From assembly GCA_019279435.1 (NCBI GenBank), contig JAAALK010000285.1, positions 67,948,074 through 68,012,073 on the forward strand: a stretch of DNA of 64,000 nucleotides. The letters run 5' to 3'. Below the pieces are notes generated by a model, which was not told the DNA's origin, did no database searches, and worked only from the letters and a program-made list of their open reading frames with translations. Every line of letters begins with the position of its first letter. The stretch's first letter is position 1. This DNA comes from Zizania palustris (taxonomy: Eukaryota; Streptophyta; Magnoliopsida; Poales; Poaceae). Below, one piece after another: positions 1 to 9,040 of this stretch. Both the position numbers and the translations under genes were made by a program.

Positions 1-233
1 TATTAAATTAGAATCGATTACATCTCAATTACCTCTGTATGTTACTGATCTTTTGGATTGAGACAAAAATATGGGACTCAACCAAAATTAATCAAATTTT
101 TTATCAACATGATTCCTACGAAATTATGCAGGTCTTAGTCATCCTAAATGAACTACAAAATGGACATTGCTGGAAGCACACATCTATAGGAGATTGTACT
201 ACAAAAAGTGCTTATAAAGAGGTATTTAAATCT
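1..233 (+). pseudogene. LINE ORF2 fragment, zinc-finger-RT region (5' part)
   Basis: An open frame reaches the TCT codon at 231-233. Its residues around GHCW...TKSAY match the start of the zinc-binding domain that follows reverse transcriptase in plant LINEs (zf-RVT), where a W...S.G...KSAY pattern is usual. The frame is cut by the CACTA terminus at 234 and resumes in the same codon phase at 53948, so the two pieces are one gene split by insertion. The RT proper would lie left of the window. The fragment is certainly dead. Confidence 0.75.
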
Positions 234-690
234 CACTACGGGAGACTATTTGTTCGCTGAGTGCCCTAGGCATTCGGCGAAGTCCATAATGCACTCGACA
301 AATGCTTCGCCGAGTGTGGCACTCAGCGAAGCGCACTTGGTGGACTCGTTATCGGTATAGAAAGGTTCGACAAACATAAAAAATGCAAACAAAAAAGGCA
401 GCTCAGGACTCACGTCCTAAACACACCTTTTATCGAACATGTGGCGGGCACGATGCCATGGTGCGGCGGGTGGGGCAGTGTGGGGTGCAAGGGCGGTGCG
501 ACAGGGTGGGGTGTGCCGCGCCGGGGGCGGGGGCGGGTCGGGACAGGGCGCGTCGCGCTGGGGGCAGGGCGGCGGCTAGACCGGGCGGGGGCGGGGCGGT
601 GACCAGACAGGGCGGGGGTACGATGACAATAAATTTAATTATTTATTTGCTTTCAAACCTATCACATCTCTTCTCTAATCCATAGTTACT
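234..690. repeat. Left arm of the outer CACTA element
   Basis: Holds the left terminus, subterminal GAGTGCC/CGCCGAGTG-type motifs (about 250-345) and a very GC-rich, G-skewed stretch at about 425-620. It ends with TTACT (686-690), the duplication made by the Sirevirus insertion. The open frame across the GC-rich stretch is compositional and I do not call it a gene. Confidence 0.7.
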
Positions 691-1151
691 TGTTGGACCG
701 AAAACGACGACCAGAGGGGGGAGAATGGCAGCTTTTAAGATTTCAGACTAAAAATAGTCTTCTGTTTTAATTCTGTCTTCTGCGGAATAGGTTTCGAACA
801 CACCCTTCGATGTTCTGGTTCGGAGGTATTTCACAGCTCCGAAACTAGGCTTTGCTAGGAGCAAAAGTTCGAAGTCAAGAAGACTTCGCTCCACCCACAA
901 CACCAAAAACTCAACTCTGCTAAGTCAGTGCAGGCTCCACAAACTGGGTGCCTTCAAGCAGGCTTCGCACTTCAACCTTCGCAAGAGCAGACTTCCCTCT
1001 AAGGACTTTGACCAAATACTCAGCGATAGCAACTAGTGCTAGGCTTCGTATTTCGAAGGTCTAAACGCACACTGAACACACTTCGCTGAGGATTTCGACA
1101 AGAGAAGAAAACGGGCTTCGAACAGTGCTTCGCTAGTAATCAGAGAGGTCT
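691..1151 (-). repeat. Sirevirus LTR fragment (left outer LTR, truncated)
   Basis: Matches the first 450 bases or so of the LTRs at 17691, 30875, 39781 and 46898, starting TGTTGGACCGAAAACG. In element sense this is the 3' (U5-side) part of the 3' LTR. It breaks at GCTAGTAATCAGAGAGGT and is fused directly to the beginning of gag. Confidence 0.85.
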
Positions 1152-1272
1152 CGCGCTTAGCAAGTAAGCCTCCATGCGCACCTTCCAGTATGCAAAATCC
1201 GTCCCATCGAACAGAGGTATTTTACTAACTCTGTCCATGTCGCCAACAGATCACAAAACCGGTTAAGGTCAA
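1152..1272 (-). pseudogene. Sirevirus gag N-terminus and leader fragment
   Basis: On the minus strand the ATG at about 1231 opens a frame reading MDRVSKIPLFDGTDFAYW, the same gag start as at 39716 and 46833. Only about 26 codons remain before the LTR fusion. The leader to its right is interrupted at 1273 by G1, and its remainder with the primer-binding site resumes at 17656. Confidence 0.8.
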
Positions 1273-1759
1273 TGTTGGGGGAAAATATTCCATCTTCAGG
1301 GTTATTGTAGTAACAGGACAAAGAATGTTGATTAAGCCGAAGTTTCCCTGCATATAACTTCAGGGATGCATTGAATCAAGTTCGAAGTATGATGACGGAC
1401 TCTAGTTCGGAGTATATCTTCGAACTTGGACTCTTCCATGAACTTCTTTGCCAGCTAAGATGGAAGACTTATCTTCTTTCTCATTAGATTAGTCTTTTAC
1501 CATTTTATCCCTATTAAGGGTATCGAATAGTTTCCACTATGTCGGTTGTAATAGAGGGGTAAAAGGGTCTTTTCCTTAATGTTTGGGCCTATAAATACCC
1601 CCCGTTTTACCCTGTAATGACGACCGAATACAAGTTATTCAATACACACTTTCGAACTATTTTAAACTATTATCCTTTCGGAGGCTTGGAATAGTTTACT
1701 TTCGCAAACACTTCATTTGTTAGTTCTATCTAACTGTTAGCGTAATCTTTACGCCAATA
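1273..1759 (+). repeat. G1 5' LTR
   Basis: A 487-bp LTR beginning TGTTGGGGGAAAATATT and ending ACGCCAATA, where the terminal CA context is mutated from CCAACA. A TATA box TATAAATA lies at 1590-1597, followed by a C-rich run. Its partner is at 13146-17655 (split). Confidence 0.9.
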
Positions 1760-1782
1760 GTTGGCGCCATCCGTGGGGAACC
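1760..1782 (+). other. G1 primer-binding site
   Basis: GTTGGCGCCATCCGTGGGG directly follows the LTR. The start TGGCGCC matches the 3' end expected of tRNA-Asp-type primers used by many plant gypsy elements; the rest matches imperfectly, so the exact primer is uncertain. Confidence 0.6.
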
Positions 1783-1821
1783 TAGTTCAAAAAACTTCGT
1801 TCTCTACCAAGTTCTCACACC

Positions 1822-3419
1822 ATGCCTCCTAAGCAGAGTGCAGCTAGTAATCCTGTTCGGAGGTCCTCTCGGACCTCCGGAGTAAGATCTTCAGACACAG
1901 TTGAGGTCGGAGGACCTTCGACATTTCCTCCACCTCAAACTCCGGAAGGGATTCCCCTTCCTCGTGCGTACGGAGTTCCTCCGCCAACTCCATCTATACT
2001 TCGGCCAGCCGGAGTCCCTCTTCCACCTCAAGTTCCACTTCGAACTGATCCTTACAGTTCTCAAGACCCAGAAGACCCTTCGGGAGGAGATGAAGACAGT
2101 CTTGGTGATATGGCCGCTCAAATGGCCAGTCTCCAAGCCGAAGTAACAAGGTGGCGGCAAGAAGCCGCGAATAGGCTTCGTTCTCAAGCCACCCCAATCA
2201 TTCCCGAAGTGCCCGAAGATGAAGACAGTCTTGGTGATATGGCCGCTCAAATGGCCAGTCTCCAAGCCGAAGTAACAAGGTGGCGGCAAGAAGCCGCGAA
2301 TAGGCTTCGTTCTCAAGCCACCCCAATCATTCCCGAAGTGCCCGAAGATGACGAGGTTATTTATCCCGAAGCCCTGGAGAATGCTTCCTTCGACACCGAG
2401 TCTCCGCTGCATCCTGAGTTGCAGAAAGTATGCTTCGACCCTAAGTTCAAAACTTCGAAGCTTTGCAAGTATGCCAGAGATGAAGATCCTGGAGAATTCG
2501 TCCGTTCTTATGCTTTAGCAATCGAAGCCAGTGGAGGAGTACGGGACACTATGGCAAAATGCTTCCCCTTAGCTCTTCAAGGAGTGGCATTGCGGTGGTT
2601 CTGGTCTCTGAAGCCAGGATCAATCAGTTCATGGAGACAGTTGAAGAAGAAGTTCGTAAGCAATTTCCAGGGCACCTTCGTGCCTCCAATGTCAACAGGA
2701 AGTCTTTTCCAGGTGAAGCAGCTCCCTGGAAATACCTTAAGACAATATTTCAAGCGCTTCGCTCATAAGAAGTCGCAAATTCGAGGGTTAACTACGTCTT
2801 CAGTAGTTGATGCAGCTCGAGAGGGAGTTATTAATCCAGGCCTCCTTGATAACTTCACCGGAAAAGCATATCTTCTGTTTCTCAGTTAATGTCTTATTTC
2901 GAAGAGTATGCAAGGTCAGAAGAGGGATGGCTTCGGAGAACTGCTGCAACCCCGTCAATATTGCAAGAAGATAAATTGGAAGTGAAAACTTCAGCACAAC
3001 CGCAAGGGCCTAGCTTCGAAGTTCAGCATGACAGGCGTAGGGGGCAAAAGAATCCTCGTTCAGAAGTTTTGAACATCGCACCCCCGAAGAAGTTTGCCCA
3101 AAGAACTCCGCAACCTTCAGGGAGCAAGACCAGCGGCTGGAGGCCGCCAGGGAAACCGGCTGGCAAAGGCCAGACCTTTTTCTGCTGTATTCATGGTGAA
3201 AATCGGAGTCACGCAACTGATGCGTGCAAGGCTATACTTGCTCTGAGAGGAGAATATCTGGAAAGAACTTCGGGTCAAGGCACTACTGACCGAGTTCCAG
3301 CTGAAGTGCGTCCGGAGCTTGTCCAAGCTATGGCGTGGATAGAGAACTTCAATTCGGCAAGACGCCCGCCGGTGGTCAATATTATGCCACCTCCGAAGCA
3401 AGAAGAGGGGCAAGATTGA
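1822..3419 (+). pseudogene. gag: G1 gag (frameshifted)
   Basis: Starts MPPKQSAASNP. It has a proline-rich N-terminus, a duplicated coiled-coil-like segment (2092-2349), then a Retrotrans_gag core (FPLALQGVALRWFW, about residues 250-300). One base appears lost near 2853: reading is open to 2889 in frame 1, and the homologous sequence continues in another frame to 3419. That part includes a CCHC-like knuckle with C, H, H and C around FCCIHGENRSHATDAC. G2 has the same gag without a frameshift. Gag would form the cytoplasmic virus-like particle; this copy cannot make a full one. Confidence 0.8.
2092..2349 (+). repeat. Perfect 129-bp tandem duplication in G1 gag
   Basis: Two back-to-back 129-bp units (2092-2220, 2221-2349) are identical by eye and keep the frame, adding 43 residues of a charged MAAQMASLQAEVTRW-type helix. 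G2 has a single copy of the homologous segment. Confidence 0.95.
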
Positions 3420-3467
3420 GGAAAAAGAGTAGTCCTCCCCATCTCCGGAGGAGGGACTCTCGGAAGT

Positions 3468-4449
3468 ATGTCAAAGAGGCAGAGAAGAGAATATGTCAGA
3501 GAGGTGGGCCATATTGGAACCTCTTCATCTGCAGCTGCTATGCCCGAATGGTCCCATGTGCCAATATCTTTTTCCGCAGATGATGCAACTGGTGTTAAAT
3601 TTCCACATGCAGACCCACTCGTCATCACTGCCGACATAGCAGGAACGAGGTTCGGAGAGTGCTAATTGACGGAGGTAGTTCGGTAGATATTATTTTTGTC
3701 CAAGCTTTTGATCAACTCTGCATCTCTAGAAAGCATCTTCTCCCAGCAGCCCGTCCTTTGCAAAGATTTGCAGGACCCCCTCTTGATGCCCTCAGCCAAA
3801 TTGGCCTGGAAGTTACTTTCGGAGAGGGGCCACTGGCCAGGACAGAGGAAGTGATCTTCGATGTTATAGATGCTCCATATGCATATAATGCCATCTCTGG
3901 AAGAGGCATGTTAAATCAATTCGGAGCTGTGGCGCATCATAATTACTTATGTATGAAGATGCCCACACAAGCAGGAGTGCTCACTGTTTTCGGAGATCAG
4001 GCCATCGCGCGAAGAGCGGAGTATGGTCATGGCCCTCCTCTTGACCCGAGGCAGGTGAACAGTGTGCAAGATGATCCAGAGAATTTTTCTGCTCCTAGCG
4101 AATCCTCGAAAAAATCCTTCCCAAGACCAAGTCCTGAAGGAGAGATTGCAACGAAGGTTATTGTTAAAGATGACAAGGAATATTCAATTCAATTTGGTAA
4201 AGACTTGCCTCCAGAAGTTGCTGCCTCCTTTGAAAAAGTAGTTGAGGAAAATTTAGATGTCTTTGCTTGGTCTGACGAAGACATCACCGAAGTCAGTCGG
4301 GACATTATTGAACACAGTCTACTTGTGAACCCGAAGGCTCAGCCTGTTAGGCAAGGACTCCGGAAGATGTCTCCGAAGAGAGCTATCTTTGCTAAAGACG
4401 AAGTTGAAAAGTTGCTGAAGGCTGGGATCATCAGAGAAGTGGCTCATAC
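3468..4449 (+). pseudogene. pol: G1 aspartic protease and start of RT
   Basis: A frame from 3468 (MSKRQRREYVREVGHIG) shifts to the frame at 3659, where the protease active-site stretch LIDGGSSVDI follows at once. The sequence continues through the protease body (SGRGMLNQFGA) into the RT lead-in (LLVNPKAQPVRQGLRK, KAGIIREVAHT). It stops at the 914-bp insertion at 4450. Homologous residues in G2 read through without a shift. Confidence 0.8.
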
Positions 4450-5363
4450 TGATGGGCGATTGGTCCCGATCTTCCGCTAGGTAAAGGATAACTTGGATTG
4501 GTGGAGAATCTCGATGTTGGCGATCCAAGGCTCCGGTCTGGTGGATCAAAACCTTGCAATCATTACACCACTGTCTCCGTTGGTCATCAACCACGCAGGA
4601 CGCGATTGACCTCGCCACGAAAGGCTAATTCCTGCAAGCGAACCCAAGAACACAAGCAAGAACAGGAAGGATACAAATCAAATGCTAAATCACAGACAAA
4701 CGATGAAAAGGTGAGGTTTCACAAATGCCTATGCTAGCAGCCAATCGGTCCGGTGCAAGGGGCGGGATCTAAACACACAAGTGTAGATGCAAACAAAGCA
4801 AAACCTAACCCTAAAGGCGGCTGGCGTGAGTTTATAAGGCGGGGCAACCTGTGGAAGGCGTACAGACACGGGCTGTGGGCTAGAAGACGTACAGACTCAG
4901 ACTATGGGCCAACACGGCCCAGTTCTGTCATGCAGGACTAGTTTCAAACACACAGGTCGACTCGAGACTCCAAATGAGACGAAACCAATGGCAAACGATC
5001 TGTCTTCTCCTCATCTTTCCAAAAAGTCCAAGAACGCGTCAATCAGACTTCGTATGAGGAAGTTACGCCCATTTTGGTGCATGGTGGTTGATGTAGTCCA
5101 AACCAGCGAATTCTTGACTTCAAAACATCCGTGCCACTCCGTCTTCAACTCCAACTCGTCTATTTGATCTCCCATGTTCCTAAGCAACAAAATATCACTA
5201 GTATTCAGTAGCATCCCGTCCAAACAAATATTAACATAGTTGCTAAGGAAAGAATTAACCTCATGGTTCAAGCGACGGGCACGAGGCGCGTGTGATTGGT
5301 CCTTGTAGTTGAATTGTAGGTGAAAGCTCCATGTGTGTATCATGTGAAGTGATGTCCTCATCA
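4450..5363. mobile_element. 914-bp solo-LTR-like insertion in G1 RT
   Basis: G1 and G2 RT align up to GCTCATAC, then G1 has 914 foreign bases, then CATAC again and ...GGAGTGGTTAGCC. Ends are TGATGGG...TCATCA (TG...CA), with CATAC duplicated at 4445-4449 and 5364-5368. Removing insert plus one duplication restores the codons for HTEWLANP. A 5-bp TSD with TG/CA ends fits a solo LTR. No internal coding capacity is seen, and the family and orientation are unknown to me. Confidence 0.75.
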
Positions 5364-5368
5364 CATAC

Positions 5369-5943
5369 GGAGTGGTTAGCCAACCCAGTCTTCAGTTAAG
5401 AAAAAATCTTCAGGGAAGTGGTGCATGTGTATTGATTTTACATCTCTGAATAAAGCATGACCCCGCGACCCCTACCCCATGCCCCAAATTAATCAATTGG
5501 TCGACTCCACTGGTCGAAGTAAGCTCCTCGACGCGTATTCCGGCTATCATCAAATTTGGTTGAAGTGCGAAGATGAAATCAAGACAAGCTTTGTAACTCC
5601 TTCAAGAGTCTTTTGTTATGTAAGAATGCCCTTTGGCTTAAGAAATGCTGGGGCTACATTTTCGAGGTTAATTGCTAAGGCTCTAGGTCATCAATTAGGT
5701 CGTAATGTAGAGGCCTATATGGATGATATTGTAATAAAGAGTGCTTTAAAGCACCAGCATAGCCTAGACTTAGCAGAAACATTCAATAGCCTTCGGGCAT
5801 GTGGGATCCGTCTCAACCCCAAAAAATGTATCTTCGGGGCGCAGGCTGCAAAATTGTTAGGGTACCTAGTTTCAAGAAAAGGGATCGAAGCTAGCCCCAC
5901 TCAGATAACTGCGTTGCAGAAGATGGCTCCCCAGAGAATTTAA
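5369..5943 (+). pseudogene. pol: G1 reverse transcriptase (palm/fingers remainder)
   Basis: Resumes after the insertion with EWLANPVF, then carries lesions around 5395-5465 (AAATAAAGCATGACC replaces AAATAAAGCATGCCC). From 5479 it is open: YSGYHQIWLKCED, YVRMPFGLRNAGATF, and the catalytic YMDD at about 5718-5729, to a frameshift at about 5940 (MAPQRI). This is a typical Ty3/gypsy RT. Confidence 0.85.
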
Positions 5944-5948
5944 AGCAA

Positions 5949-7160
5949 GTGCAAAAGCTGACCGGTCGTCTAGCAGCACTTAGCAGATTTCTGACAAGGT
6001 CTGCGGAGAGAAGTTTGCCTATTTTCAAAGCATTGAAAGGGTCCAAAGATTTTGCATGGACACCAGAGTGTCAAAAGAGCTTCGATGATATTAAAAATTA
6101 TCTCAGTAACCTTGCTACACTCACGGTGCCTATTGCGGACAAAACCCTACTCCTCTACCTTGCAGCTACTGGCTCTGCTGTCAGTGCAGTCCTTGTCAAA
6201 GAGGTTGATTTCAACGGGAAGTTAGTACAAAATCCAGTTTACTTTGTGTCCGAAGCATTGTCCGGAGCAAAAACAAGATATTCTGAGCTTGAGAAATTCG
6301 TTTATGCTCTGATAATGGCTTCGAGGAAGTTAAGGCATTATTTTTTGGCACATAATGTCATTGTACCAACTTCGTACCCTTTAGGAGATATGCTCCGAAG
6401 TAAAGATTCCACTGGAAGAATTGGGAAGTGGGCTGTTGAGTTAGCACCCTTCGGCATATCTTTTCTGGCAAGGACAACAATTAAGTCGCAAGTATTGGTC
6501 GACTTCGTGGCAGAGTGGACTCCCCCTGCAGCATGGGTTCCGGAGAAGCCAAGTGAAGAAATTTGGACTATTTACTCTGATGGAGCTTTCCAAGCATCTA
6601 GAGCAGGCGTCGGAGCTGTGATAATTTCGCCTTCAGGGCAGAAGGCAATGTACTCCGCAAGAATCAACTTTAAGTCTACCAATAATACAACAGAGTATGA
6701 GGGAATTCTATTGGGACTTCGCAAGGCACGTGCTCTAGGGGCTACAAGAGTTGTTATTAAAACAGATTCTCAGATTGTAGCAGGGCACGTAGACAAGAGT
6801 TTCCAAGTCCGGCATCCACAGCTTGCAAAGTATTTAGAAGAAATTCGAAAGATCGAAGCAGCATTTAAAGGGATTTCCATTCGGAGTATACCTAGAGCAG
6901 AAAATATGCAAGCTGACATTTTAGCAAAAGCTGCAGCCGGAGCTATGGACATTCCCGAAGAAGCTTTTTATGAAGAACTCGGTACACCTTCGGTGCCACA
7001 AATTCCTGCTGCAGAGGTCCTTTGCATTCCAAGTACAGATTGGCGAAGTTCAATCATAGAAGTGTTGCAAGGAGAGGAAAATATGTCCGAAGGACCACAA
7101 CTTTCGAGGTTAAAACTTAGAACTCGGAATTATCAAATAATCAACGATATTTTATACAAT
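5949..7160 (+). pseudogene. pol: G1 dual RNase H region
   Basis: First comes the gypsy RNase H after RT (FKALKGSKDF, SFDDIKNYL, LYLAATGSAVSAVLV, ELEKFVYALIMASRKLRHYF), which is degenerate at catalytic positions. After a linker comes a second RNase H of archaeal/plant type with D in YSDGAF, E in TTEYEGI, D in IKTDSQ and D in QADILAKAAA. Two RNase H domains are a known hallmark of the plant Tat lineage. This stretch is uninterrupted in this copy. Confidence 0.85.
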
Positions 7161-8252
7161 GCCGGAGTATGTTCCCCTCTGCTCCGATGTATATCTCAAG
7201 CCGAAGGTCAAGAAATTCTTCGAGAAATTCATGAAGGACTTTGCGGTAGCCATCTGGCCCCTCGAGCTTTGGTAGGAAAAACACTTCGCCAGGGGCTTTA
7301 TTGGCCTACAATAGTAGCTGATGCGGAGACCTTGGTTCGTACTAGCCAAGGATGTCAGTGGATGGGACGAAGGAGTCATCGCCCACCAACAGCCCTTCAA
7401 GTCATAGCTCCAGTATGGCCCATGGCCAGATGGGGCATGGATCTTATTGGTCTCTTCCCAACAGCAAAAGGAAATTTGAAGTTCGCAGTGGTAGCAATTG
7501 AATACTTTTCAAAGTGGGTCGAAGCAAAGCCCCTAACAGCTATCACTTCGAACAATGTACAAAAATTTTTCTAGAAGAATATCATTTGCCGGTTCGGAGT
7601 GCCTAGACAACTCATAGTTGACAATGGAACACAATTCGACGCAGAACCGTTCAACAAATTTTGCGAAGATCTAGGCATCCAGCTATGCTTTGCTGCAGTG
7701 CGACACCCTCAGTCTAACGGAGCTGTAGAAAGAGCCAATGGTAACATTTTATCAGGGCTAAATCGAAGGATAATAGGATTGGCAAAAGGACTCTGGACCG
7801 AGGAACTTCCGAAGATTTTGTGGTCCATGCGGACCACTCAAACGAGGTCCACGGGTTTCACTCCATTCAGACTATTATTCGGAGATGAAGCTATGACACC
7901 AACAGAGCTCAAAGGAGGATCACATCGTAGCACCGAACCGGAAATAGAAGGAGAAAGACAAGCTTCGCTGGATTTAATAGAGGAGACAAGGCTTCGAGCT
8001 GTGGCAAATTTGTCAAAGTATCAGCAGCAGACGAAGGCTTGGTTCGACCCGAAGGTCAAGATTAATGAACTTAGGCCGGGTCATCTTGTTTTGCGAAGTA
8101 TCATAGCAGCAGGAAAATTAGGAAATAAATGGGAAGGCCCATACTTAATTGTTCGTTCAAGGCATCCTGGTTCTTTTAAATTAGCTAATTTGAAAGGTGA
8201 AGAGTTAATGCATACATGGCATGCGGAGCACCTAAAGCGATACTTCGCATAA
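7161..8252 (+). pseudogene. pol: G1 integrase (in-frame UAG)
   Basis: The zinc finger has both His (IHEGLCGSH) but the first Cys is replaced by Ser (TSQGC; G2 has TCQGC). The core has D in WGMDLIG, D in VDNGTQF and E in AVERANGN. A TAG at 7572-7574 interrupts the frame between the first and second Asp. Reading is open again immediately after it, to the C-terminal AEHLKRYFA. G2 has TAG at the same codon. The frame ends at the stop at 8250-8252. Confidence 0.85.
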
Positions 8253-8387
8253 GGGCTCCTTGTAATCATTTGTAAGCACTTTCCGAATTAATAGAGCATA
8301 TGGTTCATATAATGCCTACCCCTCATAAACTTCCCACTTCCGAGTGAACGCACTGGAATAGCGGAGTTGACCGAGAGGGAAGTGTTA

Positions 8388-8850
8388 TTAATTTGAATCA
8401 TATTTTCGGACTTCAGACCACTGGTCCGAAGTTTCCGAGGTGGTGGGCTGACATAATCCGGAGTCCAAGCCACCGGCTTGAAGACATCCATAAAAGAGCC
8501 CGAGACCACAGAATGCGGAGTCCAAGCCAACGGCTGGAAGACATCCGTAAAAAGAGTCCAAAGAGACCAAATGATGCGGAGCCCAAGCCACCAGCTTGTA
8601 GGCATCCGTAAAAAGAGTCCAAAGAGACCACTGCGAACTCCAAACCACTGGTTTGACTGAATTTGCAAAAAGAGCCGAAGGAGGCCAAAACAAAACAGAG
8701 TTTGAGCCATGAGCTTCGAATGTCTGTTAAGAAAGTCCAAAGTGACAAATGATCTAGGACACTAAAGTGTCTGAAAAATAGTCCAAAGTGATTTCTTTCA
8801 AAAACATAAGGTACTAAGTTACCAGTCTTCAGACTACAAATAGTCGAAGA
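8388..8850 (+). repeat. Degenerate ~60-bp tandem repeats in G1 spacer
   Basis: The phrase GCGGAGTCCAAGCCA.CGGCT.GAAGACATCCGTAAAAAGAG recurs with starts near 8458, 8514, 8577 and 8633, plus weaker copies outward. It occupies the same place (just after pol) as the 118-bp array of G2. The flanking spacer 8253-9040 shows no other feature. Confidence 0.7.
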
Positions 8851-9040
8851 CATTTTATAAGATTTTAATCAATCTTTAAATTGCTGAGGGACTTCGAACC
8901 ACAAAAATTGTACTCCTAAGTTTTTCATTGCGCCTAACCATCTTTGAATACAGTTCGAAGTTTCTTACGCCCAAAGAGGGGCTAGTAAATAGGGAGACAA
9001 TTTTAAATCGATATTTATTATTTGAACAAATATGATTACA

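Noticed and set aside
383..685. 100-codon open frame rich in Gly/Arg
   Set aside because: Spans a G-rich low-complexity stretch in the CACTA arm; no homology or start context, so compositional.
2853..2889. Programmed frameshift in G1 gag
   Set aside because: G2 has no shift at this place and the pattern fits a single lost base.
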